DNA of 64,000 nucleotides from Tillus elongatus (lineage: Eukaryota; Arthropoda; Insecta; Coleoptera; Cleridae). Positions 10,386-20,802 of the stretch are shown here, one piece after another (the stretch's first letter is position 1; each line of letters opens with the position of its first letter). The notes beneath the pieces are model-generated. The model saw only the letters and a list, made by a program, of their open reading frames with translations, did not search any database and was not told where the DNA came from. Where the stretch lies: positions 3,410,001 to 3,474,000 of the forward strand of contig OZ023269.1 in NCBI GenBank assembly GCA_964006375.1. Direction: 5' to 3'. A program made the translations under genes and the position numbers.

Positions 10386-10667
10386 AATTAAATAACATTT
10401 TTTCATTTATTAATATTTTGTTTTATTTTTTAATTGATGATTTTATTGTCGTATCAAAACCAATATTAAAAAGTCGTATGGTGTGATCAGAATTAAGAAA
10501 GCCTTAAAATGAGGTCACTCAACATAGGGTGCCATTAAAATTGAAGGGTACTTTACGTCCCTGCCTAAGGCGTAGGTACTAAGATATCAAAACTTATGCC
10601 ACCATGCATCCCTCTTTTTTATTTTTTTTTCGATATTTCCAGGTGGGTAATGTTAATTGGAACAGCC

Positions 10668-10746
<79 letters not shown>
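10668..10746. repeat. (TA)n array 1
   Basis: About 79 bases of TA dinucleotides with one early interruption, just right of the dead transposon and left of the PLE remnant. Confidence 0.97.
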
Positions 10747-10749
<3 letters not shown>

Positions 10750-10846
10750 CTTAAGCTAACATTTTCTGGCAAAATTAAATATTAGTATAAAAGTATTAAT
10801 TTTAAGCTAACGTACTATGTTTAAACTAAGTACTACATACAAACTT

Positions 10847-10913
10847 GGAGACTACTTCTCTGGCTTCACTGTTGGATTTCGTTCCGGTAAGTGAAGACAG
10901 AGAAGTAGTCTCC
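10847..10913. repeat. 24-bp inverted repeat (hairpin) at the PLE edge
   Basis: GGAGACTACTTCTCTGGC... at 10847-10870 is mirrored at 10890-10913 with one mismatch and a 19-base loop. A further inverted match, GTAGTCTCCAAG plus GTATGTAGTA, lies at about 13396-13424. The element at 10.85-13.42 kb therefore carries inverted sequence at both margins. Confidence 0.75.
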
Positions 10914-10925
10914 AATGAAAGGCTT

Positions 10926-11789
10926 CTATGGAGTTCACTATGGAGTTAGAAGTCAATTCGTCCATAAGTTTTCTTGATTTGAAGCTGAATAGAATAGCAG
11001 TTCCATTGTTTTCGACATTTACAGAAAACCCACTGAAACAGACCACACCTGATTCCGTTCAAGTCTTGCCACCACATTTTCCACAAGTTGGCTTCAATCA
11101 GAATCCTGGTCGACAGACTATTTAGAGTCCCACTGTCGGGGACAAATTTTATTAGAAAACTAAACCTCATCAAGCAACTCGCAGTCAACAACAAGTATAC
11201 AGTTAGTATCGTCGACAGGATGGTCAGTAAAAAGAGCCGTCAGCTCTTAGTGGAAATGAGCACCAGTTTACCTCTCAGCCAGCCAGAAGGAGTCTCTTAT
11301 TTCCCCTTCACTTATTGTGGTCCTGTGTCCAACACCATAGTTAAAGCCCTCAAAAGAGGCTATGTGTAGTTTTCGTTCAAATCCACGAACACAGTCAGTA
11401 ATATGTTCATCCATAACAAGGACAATATTCCGGACCGTAAGAAGTCAGGTGTTTATCGTTTAACATCTGGTGCCCCCGATTTCAGTGCTATTTGCATCGG
11501 TAGAACAGGAAGATCATTAAGCACCAGGGTGTGAGAACACCTCAGAAGTAGAAATCAGGTCAGTAATGACACGTCAGTTTTTGGTTGTCATTTAAGAGAG
11601 CGTGGTCGCTGCTTCAATAAGAACACTGATGCTAAGATTTTACATTCCTCAAGTTTTGGAGTTGAACAATTTATCTTAGAAGAGATGAAGATTTTCAAAC
11701 ATGTCAAATGCTCCAATGATGAAGTTTTGAACCTGTCCAACACCGACATATCGAACTTTCCTTCACTGTACAATCATTTAGTGAACTAG
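10926..11789 (+). pseudogene. Penelope-like element: end of RT plus GIY-YIG endonuclease
   Basis: Coding pieces in shifting frames: SISFLDLKLNRI (late RT), RILVDRLFRVPLSGTNF and INLIKQLA-like matter, then KKSGVYRLTSGAPDF..CIGRTGRSLSTRV, a GIY-YIG nuclease core. It ends with LHSSSFGVEQFILEEMK and FPSLYNHLVN before a stop at 11787-11789. RT followed by GIY-YIG is the hallmark of Penelope-like elements, which use the nuclease for target cleavage. The 5' part of RT is absent and stops interrupt the reading, so it is a relic. Confidence 0.8.
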
Positions 11790-11823
11790 TGCTACCAAAG
11801 CTCTATGGTTTTTCTATGGCCAG

Positions 11824-12080
11824 AGTTGTGATGCATATGAAGATAGCTGTTCTGTAGCTCCCTTCCCTTCACTTTTAGTCTCCGACATATCTGCTATTCT
11901 GTCCTTTGTTTTTAGTTCGTCTTGCCGTCGAGTCAGCGCCATCCGCTCCCTTGAGTTTTCACAAATGGCCGACTTTTACTTTTGTCTTGTGGTTAAATTA
12001 CCGTTTTATATTGATTGGATTACACCGTGAAACGATTTTCTAGCATATTCGGGTGCGAAGTTGTTGGACCTTTGAGATCG
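11824..12080 (+). repeat. direct repeat, copy 1 (PLE 3' region)
   Basis: About 257 bases repeated at 12485-12745 with roughly 90% match (blocks GTAGCTCCCTT, CTTGCCGTCGAGT, GCGCCATCCGCTCCCTTGAG, GGGTGCGAAGTTGTTGGACC). It lies downstream of the PLE coding end. The duplication may reflect a rearranged tandem PLE 3' end. Confidence 0.75.
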
Positions 12081-12324
12081 CGTTAGGTCAGAAAAATTCT
12101 GCTGGCGAGTGCAAACAATCAATATCTAAGTGCAGAGTAAATTTCAAGTACTACTGAATTAAATTACGGCAAGGCATGTGCTCCTAATTAAAAGTTGCAA
12201 TAGTGGTCGCTCCAGTCGATTTTTTGTGAGTGGAAAGCGTCATTACTTTATGTTTTGATAATATATTTCTTTTCTATATAAGTTTCACAAGCTACAGGGC
12301 ATTTTTCTTGTTAAAATTGCAGAG

Positions 12325-12482
12325 GCCCTGGGTACTGGCCGACATATATGATTCCTTGCTTATTGGCAGATACATAAGATTTTCTGGGCTCGTGGCCGAC
12401 ATATCGTTACATATTCTCTGCTAGTGGCCGAATCTACGGTTTTCGTAGTAATTAATGAATAAATAATTGTGGGGCAAATGCT
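12325..12482 (+). repeat. dispersed repeat (copy at 15708-15866)
   Basis: Begins GGTACTGGCCGACATATATG and ends AATAATTGTGGGGCAAATGCTGC. A close copy lies 3.4 kb downstream, fused to a LINE fragment. No coding potential. Confidence 0.8.
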
Positions 12483-12484
12483 GC

Positions 12485-12745
12485 AGAGTTATGATGCATG
12501 TGAAGAAAGCTCTTCTGTAGCTCCCTTTCCTTCACTTTTAGTCTCTGACATATCTTCTATTATGTCCTTTGTTTTTAGATCGCCGTCTTGCCGTCGAGTT
12601 AGCGCCATCCGCTCCCTTGAGTTTTTACAAATGGCCGAATCTCACTTTGTCTTGTGGTTAAATTACCGTTTTATATTGATTGGTCTACACCGTGGATCGA
12701 TTTTCTTACACATTCGGGTGCGAAGTTGTTGGACCTCTGGTACAA
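12485..12745 (+). repeat. direct repeat, copy 2 (PLE 3' region)
   Basis: Second copy of the 257-base block at 11824-12080, separated by about 400 bases that include the 12325 repeat. Confidence 0.75.
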
Positions 12746-13266
12746 TAGATGAAAATCCCAACTTTGTCAACCTGTGTATAGTTTTGACTCTAATTTTCAA
12801 GAAAGTAAGTTCTGATGTCATTTTGTTTTTCTTAATTCACTTTATAAATTTTCAAACCCCTTAAGAGTTATCATGGGGTTTCTGCTTGACTGTGTAGCCT
12901 TCTGTTACGTTTGCTCTGTCAGTTCACTCCACAACTTTTCAATTTTAATTTCACATTTCACTTTTACATTTTGTCAATCAGCTTGATTTGCTTTTGTTTT
13001 ATTCTGCTAATTTTAACCTGCTTTGATTGCATGTTTTTTGCCTACAATGTAGCTTGTCTAGCTTGTTTAACTGTAGCCTGTAGTTTTTACTGTAAATTTT
13101 GGCTTTTACTGTTGCTTTTAACCTGTTTACTGTTTGACTGTAGATTTTTAGCCTTGATGATGTCTGTAGTGTTTAGCTTGAGATCATTGTGCTTCGACCG
13201 ACACAATTGCCTACCAGAAAACATTATTTTCTGACAGACCTTTTTTATTGTATTTTAGATTTGCCG
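12746..13266 (+). other. T-rich non-coding sequence, probable PLE 3' region
   Basis: About 500 bases rich in TTTT and TGTTT blocks with repeated short motifs such as CTGTAG and TTTAACCTG. An open frame here (12911-13234) has no recognisable domain and low complexity. Probably untranslated PLE sequence ahead of the ribozyme motif. Confidence 0.4.
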
Positions 13267-13302
13267 CTGAGGATGGCTACTAGGTAGCCGAAACGCGTAG
13301 GG
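13262..13302 (+). ncRNA. hammerhead ribozyme-like motif of a Penelope-like element
   Basis: CTGAGGA (13267-13273) matches the CUGANGA core. It is followed by a perfect 6-bp stem II, GGCTAC-TAG-GTAGCC (13275-13289), then GAAA (13290-13293) and the self-complementary ACGCGT with A at 13299. That is the minimal stem III and GUA cleavage context known from PLE hammerheads. It is on the same strand as, and downstream of, the PLE coding remnant. Stem I is weak: the first pair would be G-G, with G-C pairs after it. Self-cleavage may therefore be lost, or depend on a dimer. Confidence 0.7.
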
Positions 13303-13477
13303 TTTTAATAATAAGCTTACTGCCTGGATCAGAAGCCTTTCATTGAGTATTTGATTACGTCTATCCCAGACCATGTGACGTTTAGGAATGAAAGTAGTCT
13401 CCAAGTCTGTATGTAGTATGGACCAGTTTCACCAAGTAAGGGCAACAACAATCAATGAATTTAAACTAAGTATTTAT

Positions 13478-13613
13478 TCATTTTAGTGTATTTTCGTAGA
13501 AAAAATTCACTAATGGGAGGAACCCGACTTTTGAATTTTGAAAAAATGTTTGCAAATAAGCGCGAACTAGGACCCCTAGAGCCCATATCCGGGGTCAGTT
13601 TCAATTTTTATAT

Positions 13614-13695
<82 letters not shown>

Positions 13696-14262
13696 CTGTG
13701 TGTGTATCACACCGATAACTCAAAAAATCATGGGCCGATTTTAAAGTCAAGAAAATCGGACGAGGTCTTCCGGGAGGATTTTGAGTTTTCATTCGAAAAA
13801 AAAATTTTTCTCAAAAAATAGTGGGCCGATTTTGACAAAATTTGGCATGTACCTTCCTTTTGTAAATGGCTTGGATAAGTTCGTTAGACAGGAAAATGAA
13901 ACGAGGTTTGAGTCTTCATTCGAAAAAAAAATTATTTCAAAAACTAATAAGCCGATTTTGATAAAATTTGGCATGTACCTTCCCTTTGTAAATGACTTAG
14001 ACAAGTTCGTTAATCGAGAAAATCGGACGAGGTTTTCCGGGAAAATTTAGTTTTCATTCAAAAAAAAATTTATCTCAAAAAATAAAAAAGATAGGATAAC
14101 CAAATTTGGTAAATAGGTTTGCGATATAAAAAGTAAACTACGTCCCAAAATTTAGGTTTCTATGTTACAAGAAAAAAAAGTTATAATGAAATATTTTGTG
14201 TCAGATCATTTCTATGAAAATTCACTACCATAACGCACTTGCTGCGTCCAGGCTTTTTCCAT
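13478..14262 (+). repeat. modular repeat copy: S-(TA)n-A with D end
   Basis: Module S (13478-13616: TTCACTAATG, GAATTTTGAAAAA, GCGCGAACTAGG, CCCATATCC) leads into a TA array. Module A follows (CACACCGATAACTCAAAAAA, GGGCCGATTTT, AAATTTGGCATGTACCTTCC). A is present two to three times in tandem at about 13795-14060. The copy ends with the D terminus (AACGCACTTGCTGCGTCCAG at 14233-14252). Non-coding. Confidence 0.8.
13617..13690. repeat. (TA)n array 2
   Basis: TA dinucleotides between modules S and A. Confidence 0.97.
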
Positions 14263-14888
14263 TTAGAAGATTTAATTGTTATTAAAGGGTAAAGAAAATC
14301 TGTTATAACTACGTGGAATTACTTCTCGGTAGACGACCACTAACAATGTCCGGGACATGCAATTATACGTTTGTATTTGAAATATAAATCTTATAAAGCG
14401 TAAATACAAGCGTTTGCACCATCAAAAAGCCATATTTTCTCATAATTTAACACATAAAGTTTAGATGATTCGACAAAGCCTGTCAAAATGTGTTATATAA
14501 ACAGGATAACGACGTATTTAGAGAAAACTAGCTGTATGTGATGTGATTATTGACACATAAAATTATTGACGGCTCGTAAATAACGATGCCATTTTACTGT
14601 TGAAATAGTTCCACTTTCATGCGTTAATAGGTGATACAAAAGTTATAAAATCAACCCAAATACAGCAACAGATAGGTTATGTTGCATTTCGAGGTAATCC
14701 TAAAATAAATCTGATACAGAATGGATCACATCCAATATTTATACAAATAAAATATTTTATTAGGATCAGATAATGCTTTATTTCTACCTGACAGGTTTTG
14801 CTCAATTAATTCTTAATTAGTGGAGAACAAATTTTATGATAATATACTAATAATAATAACAATAATACTATATTTATTTGCTTTATAA
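14263..14888. other. unassigned AT-rich sequence
   Basis: No supported gene or repeat; short AT-rich runs and an (AATAAT) run near 14850. Confidence 0.4.
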
Positions 14889-15347
14889 CGGAATTTCTCA
14901 AAGTGGGGTACGCGATAAGGTTTACCTACGTAATAGTGGCTGACTCAGACGTGCTGCAAACATGTTGGTACACGCGCGACTAACCGTACGGCGCTTGCTT
15001 GTGGCTGCGACTCAGGGTCCCGGGTTCGGTGGCGTTGCGCGCGCATCGATTTACTTGCTATTTTGTTAAAACAAAAAAAAATCATTGCATTATTTCGGAA
15101 ACTGGGGTAAAGTGATCAAATAATTTTGTTTAAATAATAGTTGTAAATATGAACCGGTGGTTAAAGACGGGATCACTACGCGGAAAATGTCCCGATACTC
15201 GAACGCTTACATCCATTTCAGAAACTGCAAAAACTACGTCGAGTCCAATTACATCTACTTCTGGCGAAATGTCAATTCGAAATACTGAATATTCAGCGAA
15301 ACGAGTGAAAAAGAAAAACACATCATTCCATCACAATGAACAACACA
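14889..15347 (+). mobile_element. hAT-like element, 5' end only
   Basis: Begins TCTCAAAGTGGGGTACGCG, which resembles terminal sequence of animal hAT elements. A GC-rich stretch follows, then an ATG at 15149 giving MNRWLKTGSLRGK..., a basic, serine/threonine-rich start resembling ZBED-type hAT transposases that open with a DRWLKTGS-like motif. It breaks at 15347, where LINE sequence begins. The BED finger and catalytic region are absent. Family assignment rests on these two weak cues. Confidence 0.4.
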
Positions 15348-15703
15348 GACCCATCACAATGAACAACCAAGTTATTCAAAGTAATGAGTCCTTTTCACTT
15401 GTTGGCATTTCTGTGGATCGAAATCTCAATTGGCACCAACATGTCACGTCAATTGCAGAAGCGGCTGCTAAGAAATTAGTTTCCTCTTCCGAGCTTGCAA
15501 ATACTTTTCACCAGATAATCTTTATACCTTATATACATCACAAATAAGGCCAAACCTCGAATACTGCTCCCACGTCTGGGCTGCCGCTGCTGCTTCTACA
15601 CTCGCTATCCTCGACTCCATTCAGAAGAGAGCTATGCGTCTCATCGGTGACCCTACCCTTACCCTAAGGCTGCCATCCCTTGCCCACCGACGTGCAGTTG
15701 GTG
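15348..15703 (+). pseudogene. LINE (CR1/Jockey-group) RT C-terminal fragment
   Basis: Starts CCATCACAATGAACAACCAAG and matches 31985-32350 of LINE copy 1: LVGISVDRNLNWHQHVTSIA, AAAKKL, then frameshifted CSHVW and RRAVGD regions. It stops where copy 1 reads into CTCTCTCTCT and TTATAGATAT, and joins the dispersed repeat at 15708. Only the region after the RT active site is present. Confidence 0.85.
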
Positions 15704-15707
15704 ACCA

Positions 15708-15866
15708 CTCAGGGTACTGGCCGGCATATATAATTCCTTGCTTATTGGCAAATACATAAGATTTTCTGGGCTCGTGGCCGACATATCGTTACATATTCTG
15801 TGCTAGTCGCCGAATCTACGGTTTTCGTAGTAATTAATAAATAAATAATTGTGGGGTAAATGCTGC
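15708..15866 (+). repeat. dispersed repeat (copy of 12325-12482)
   Basis: Near-identical to 12325-12482. The junction with the LINE fragment at about 15704 is abrupt. Confidence 0.8.
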
Positions 15867-16969
15867 CGTGTCAATGCATATTCTGGTTATGGTGTGATAA
15901 GTTTCACTGCTTAATATTGGGATATAGATTTTGGCGTCAAGTCTGACTTTTATCGCTAATGAGAATTGGTAATCAAGTACGGAGGAACAAGTGAGTTTTT
16001 CTTGACGAGAACTGAAATTTTATTAGCTCCAATCATACCTAGAAAAATTCTCTGGAGAGAAAACGGGTCAACTAGCAAGGCCATTTCATTCATTTTTATT
16101 TTGTATTATATTTTTGTGTCAGTCATGTTTTTAATTACTGTCTTTTTCGTGTGGCATTACTGAAATTTTTTGCATTACAAATTAAATTAAATCTAAGGTT
16201 ATTTTTTATTTAAACTATCGTTAACGATTGTGTCTACAATTATCAAATGTCAAGTAACCTTTTTCTACGAACATTAGTGATCAAAGAAATGCTGCCTGTT
16301 TAAAATTAGAGTCCTGCTCTTTGAATAATTATTGTTAATATTTCCTGGTGATTTTGCTTGCACAAATTTAAGTACAGGTTCACACTAATTAATTTTTTAT
16401 TGCTTTATTTTATCTTCGGAAATTCAATATGTTACCTTGGTTGCCTTTCAAATCTTTAATTCTAAATAATCAAAAGGCCTTCAGCTCAAAAATCTGACTT
16501 ATCTAGAGCCGGGCATGCATTTAAAAATTAAAACCTATCCGGCAAGATCGAAAACTTTGTTAAGAAGTTTTCCTCTTACATTATAAGACGTTTTTGAAAT
16601 TTACTGCTAAATTGATTCAAGCAATATTTTTTTATTTCAATAACACTTTTCATTACTGTCCGTGCTGTAATATGATTAATAAAGACCATTGTTGTGTTTT
16701 AATGAATAATACAAACTTAACATGCAACAATAGCAAATGACAGCGGTTTAAAGCGAACAAAAGAAAAAACTATGCAGGCAATTTAGTAACGCTTCATTAA
16801 CGGAAGTAGAGATGTCTAATCACTTATTTGGTCTGACATCACAAGACAATGAATCTGTCATTTATATACAATCTCAGCATCTGGAAATCCCTAATTTTTG
16901 TCCATGGCCTGATCGACTATCAAAAAATGATTATACATTAACTATAAGGGAAGTTAAGCACATAATCAA

Positions 16970-16972
<3 letters not shown>
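15867..16972. other. unassigned AT-rich sequence
   Basis: About 1.1 kb, no convincing ORF, RNA or repeat. Confidence 0.4.

Positions 16973-17052
<80 letters not shown>
16973..17052. repeat. (TA)n array 3
   Basis: About 80 bases of TA between unassigned sequence and a minus-strand LINE RT relic. Confidence 0.97.
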
Positions 17053-17053
<1 letters not shown>

Positions 17054-17064
17054 TTTATAAATAG

Positions 17065-17695
17065 TCATTATACTGTGCTTGCTGAAGAGGGAACGACATG
17101 ATTGTCGAGGAAATTTTTTAAAAAATTGTCTAAGAAATATATTTTTTGCAAAATAAGTACTCTCTGGATACACACAGAATTCTTGCACAAGATAATATTG
17201 CAGAACAGCAATAAGTTAACTAATACTCTATAAACTAGCAACCGACCATCAAGACTCAACACAAATTTTAGTTCCAAGAGAACATAGAAACCTGCATTCA
17301 TACCCTTGCAGACGTGGTCGATACGGTTTTCCCACTGCAAACCGTTATCAACATGTACACCAAGAAACTTAAAAGACTTAACACAAAATTCTACGGAAGA
17401 TGTTTGTTTAGGCAGGGTACCAGTATATGTACTACCAAAGTACATACACTTGGTCTTAGCGTCATTGGCACCAAATTTGTTTTTACCACATCACAGCTGA
17501 ACGTCGTTCCAGGCATTGCTGAGCTTCATATGAAAAGTCTCCTTAGTATCAGCTGTCACTGACAACCTTAGGTGATCAGCAATTAATACAGTGCATTCAG
17601 ATTGCACATGCAATAGTAGATAACTAATATATAATAAAAATATAAATGGCCCAAGAACGGATACCTAGGGCACTCCAGGTGGTTATAAAATTAGT
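17065..17695 (-). pseudogene. non-LTR reverse transcriptase fragment (different LINE)
   Basis: On the minus strand the reading starts with GVP*VSVLGP (the GVPQGSVLGP RT motif with a stop). It continues through a degenerate active site (IADH in place of YADD), then KCMYFGS and VKSFKFLGVHVDNGLQWENR, the typical post-catalytic FLG block. It runs into the TA array at 17.05 kb. The motif wording differs from the 30-kb LINE, so this is a second family. Inactive. Confidence 0.7.
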
Positions 17696-18740
17696 CAGAT
17701 TTCCATTTACTTACAGATGCATAAATCTTTCGACCTATCAAAATGACATCAGCTATTGGTGTAGTAAAGCCCTACACTTAATAGATGCCAATTTAGCAAG
17801 CCCAAACTTCAAAAATATTCTTTATTCCACTACATTTTTACTACTCTCAAGACATTAAAAAATCAGGTGAATTTAAATTGAAATGCAAAATATTTTATCC
17901 TCTGATTACGTTAACCTTGTATAGTGCAACGGTCCACAGGTCCTTAAAAACATGTTGTGGTAAATTGGGTTCTTAAAAAGTTTACTTGTCAGTGCTCATC
18001 ACAGATTCCCATACACACATGTATATAATTGAAAAATTAACAATGAAATACATAAATACCGACATTTGTATCAAACCTTATATTTGTGTTCACACCAAAA
18101 ACATTTAAAAAATCTGTATATCAATAAGCTTTTAACTGAGTTTTGGAATTTAGGCATACATATCTGCGCCAACACTGACTGGTGTTTGCTTATTTGTAAA
18201 CCAATATTGTGCGAAACTGTATACCGCTCACAATAAATTGTTTCTTTATGTCTCACAGAGGATTCAGAACAATGATGCCATAATATTTGAGTTATTCGTT
18301 CCCGATATGTTGGAATCTGAATGACAGTAAACATATTTAGCATAGGCGAGAAGTGAGGTCACTGGTAGGTGACTTCACTAAATGCCCCAACAATGAATTG
18401 AGTTGTAATGTGGATACTGCATTTATGATCAGCACGTAATGAAATGTATGTGCATTGTTTAAATAAATTATTTCTTTGACATTCTCAATCATAACATAAA
18501 CCCAAGATAAATATGATCTAATATCAATAATCACAAAGATATAACCGTGTAACCAAACTTTTATAAAATTAATTAACACATTTTACAAAATTTGTTAGCA
18601 TAATAATATTATGTTGACAGTTATATTTTACACGATTGCTCTATGGTTTTAAATAACCTCTGTTATTACTGATTCAAATCCTTTTCGTAACCTTTTTTTA
18701 ATTTAACTTTAAATATATATTTCTTAACATCTATTACCAA
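17696..18740. other. unassigned AT-rich sequence
   Basis: No supported gene. A short imperfect palindrome, GAAGTGAGGTCACTGG..GTGACTTC, lies near 18350-18375. Confidence 0.4.
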
Positions 18741-19092
18741 GAGCCTCAGTGGTTTAGAGGTAAGAACGTGTACCTCTAAACCGAAGGGTACTGAGTTCGA
18801 TCCCAGGGTTCGCATTTCACTTTTTTAATACAAACTGTAACATTAACATCAACCGCGGTTCTGGCATTGTATTTGAGCAAGTTGAATGCCTGCACGTTCC
18901 GCCCTTCGGAGGGAGCGTAAAGCCGTGGGTCCCGTGTCCATGCGATGTTGGACACGGTATAGATCCCTACCCTCCTTACAGAAAGGCAGGGGTTCGGAAA
19001 AATTTCTAGGATGGTAAGGTGAAACTGCTCCCTGGCGTCGGTGTTTGGCCATAGTCGCGGAAATGGGCCGGCATTAAAGAAACAAAACACAC
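18741..19092 (+). mobile_element. SINE, full-length copy with intact A and B boxes
   Basis: About 350 bases. The head has a pol III A box TGGTTTAGAGG (18750-18760) and B box GTTCGATCC (18795-18803), as in a tRNA. The body includes GTTTGTATT-type sequence, TTGAGCAAGTTGAATGCCTG, CCCTTCGGAGGG, GATGTTGGACACGG and CAGAAAGGCAGGGGTTCGG, ending GGCCGGCATTAAAGAAAC. Six copies or pieces occur in this window. It codes for no protein and must borrow LINE machinery. The tRNA parent is not identified. Confidence 0.88.
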
Positions 19093-19264
19093 AACACATC
19101 TACTACCAAGAAAGAATTACTAAAAGCAGTAGGAAGTATGTATGTTAATGGCAGAAGCTTTGACAGAAGATATAGTATGCAATCCAGTATGTTCAAAATG
19201 AATATTGACCTAAGATAGCTTTAGACTAGATTAGATTAGATTCATTGTGAGTGGGCTATTTCAG
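19093..19264. other. short unassigned spacer
   Basis: AT-rich; ends with a (GATTA)-rich run at about 19226-19242 before the GC-rich island. Confidence 0.4.
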
Positions 19265-20380
19265 TTCCTCCACTTCGACCTAAGGTCTATTCTGGCTCAC
19301 ATATAATTGCTTAAATTTGACCCATCAAGTCCAGCTCCCTGCGGGAGTCGATCTTTTCTTGAGGGTGAAAGTTTATTTGGCAAGTGTACTGCCATCTGCG
19401 TGAAGTCGCTTGTCCGTTTATAAGCACAAAGGGAGGTAACCTCCCTGCGAGTTCGTCTGGACCAGACATCCGTCAATGTTTGACTCGAGGCGGTTTCATG
19501 AAGTGCCGCTCTCGAGCAGCATCCAATCTCCAGTTGTAATCCACCCTTAGAGATCTCAGCCCTCCTCTGGGTGCGTCTAATCCCGACACCTACAAGTGCT
19601 ACACTGAAGGCGACGTCCCATCGAGTCCCTCTCACGAGCATCACCCAAGGGAGGTCGTCCCTCTGTTTCAAAGCACACAGGGGGCCCCTCAAACTTCGGG
19701 TGTATACCAGTCATCAGAGAGGTCACCTGGATACACGAAACCCGCCAGCGCTCGACCCAGGGCGGTATCATATAGAACCCCGCTCCCGAGTAACAACCAA
19801 GCAAGGTCAATTGTCCAGAAAGCCCACAGTGGAAACGTCAAAAGCCGAGTGCATATCACTCCCCAGAGATATCCGCCCCCCTCCAGGGTCACCTTGACGA
19901 GACCCCACCAGTGTTTTATTGACGCCAGGCGGTATCATTAAGTTACGCCGTCGAGCAGCATCCAAGCGGGGTCCTTAGCCCGTTTCGAAGCTCACAGAGG
20001 AGGCCGTAATCTACAGGTATAATCCACCCCTAGAAATCTCAGCACTCCTCTGGGTTCGTCTAGACTCGATACCCGCAAGTGTTTGCTTAAATGTCACCCC
20101 ACAAATCGAGCTCCCCGCAGGAGACGATATTTGTGAAGGTAAAAATTGGTTCTGCCATCTGAGTGAAGTCGCTTTCCCGTTTCGAAGCTCAGAGAGAGAT
20201 AACCTCTCTCTGAGTTCATCTGGCCCAGACATCCGTCATTATTTGACTAGAGGCGATATCATGAAGTCCTGCAACCGAGCAGCATCCAAGTGAGGTTGTT
20301 TGCCCGTTTCAAAGTTCACAGAAAAGTTGTAATCCACCCCTAGAGATGCAGCTCACCTTCAAGTTCGTCTAGACCCGATA
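19265..20380. repeat. GC-rich complex tandem-repeat island
   Basis: A 1.1-kb GC-rich block in AT-rich surroundings, built from recurring phrases in fixed order: GTTTCGAAGCTCACAG (variants near 19416, 19666, 19981, 20179, 20308); GGCGGTATCAT..AAG (19490, 19763, 19931, 20252); CGAGCAGCATCCAA (four times); CTCCTCTGGGTxCGTCTA (19565, 20047); and GTAATCCACCCxTAGAGAT. Spacing is irregular (about 130-320 bases), so units have been partly deleted. Open frames across it shift between units and match nothing I know. The right edge joins a LINE fragment. Confidence 0.7.
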
Positions 20381-20765
20381 CATGGAGGGTTCTGTCTCTG
20401 TGGATCTCCAAAAAATATTAGACTGGGGAAGTAGAAATCTTGTACAATTCAACTCCACCAAATATGTCTTGCTTTCTATATCATAAGAGATACACCAGCC
20501 CTAGACCCATCACAATCAACAACCAAGTTATTCAAAGTAATGAGTCCTTTTCACTTGTTGGCATTTCTGTGGATCGAAATCTCAATTGGCACCAACATGT
20601 CACATCAATTGCAGAAGCGGCTGCTAAGAAATTAGGTTTCCTCTTCCGGACTCGCAAACACTTCAACCAGCTAATCTATATACCTTACATACTTCACAAA
20701 TAAGGCCAAACCTCGAATACTGTCCACACCTGGGGTGCCGCTACCGCTACTGCGCTCGCTATCCT
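20381..20765 (+). pseudogene. LINE (CR1/Jockey-group) RT C-terminal fragment
   Basis: Matches 31862-32250 of LINE copy 1: GGGTTCTGTCTC, TTAGACTGGGGAAGTAG (Trp retained where copy 1 has a stop), then SLVGISVDRNLNWHQHVTSI and AAAKKLGFLFR. It ends at CTCGCTATCCTG and joins a 16-bp hairpin and modular-repeat module C. Confidence 0.85.
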
Positions 20766-20802
20766 GCGACTTTTTACGTTTCCTCAAAACGTAAAAAGTC
20801 GC
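20766..20802. repeat. perfect 16-bp hairpin at a repeat junction
   Basis: GCGACTTTTTACGTTT (20766-20781) and its exact reverse complement (20787-20802), with a 5-base loop. It sits exactly at the LINE/module C border, where other copies of module C have only one arm. Confidence 0.85.

Larger units (their letters stand above)
8549..10613 (-). mobile_element. dead DD41D-type transposon with ~143-bp TIRs and a nested SINE
   Basis: The left TIR (8551-8693) and right TIR (10468-10609) are inverted copies sharing blocks such as CCTTAGGCAGGG, GTAAAGTxCCC, TATGTTGAGTGA and CATACGACTTTTT. Between them is a minus-strand transposase pseudogene (8680-9910) and, on the plus strand, a SINE (10047-10385). 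The element is about 2.07 kb, or 1.7 kb without the SINE. The paired TIRs show it entered as a complete transposon and later decayed. Confidence 0.8.

Noticed and set aside
13795..14060. CRISPR-like short direct repeats
   Set aside because: The repeats are tandem module A subunits without regular spacers; the genome is eukaryotic.
16812..17188. Open frames made largely of alternating Tyr-Ile at this and other TA arrays
   Set aside because: They are translations of (TA)n, identical in kind on both strands, with no flanking conserved domain.
18350..18376. Imperfect palindrome GAAGTGAGGTCACTGG..GTGACTTC
   Set aside because: Short and single-copy here; not enough to call a site.
18741..18815. 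Possible tRNA gene (A and B boxes present)
   Set aside because: It is the head of a 350-base SINE repeated elsewhere in the window; no clean cloverleaf with acceptor stem is visible.
19297..20232. Overlapping open frames in the GC-rich island
   Set aside because: Frames change between repeat units and are open on both strands because of composition; no recognised domain.
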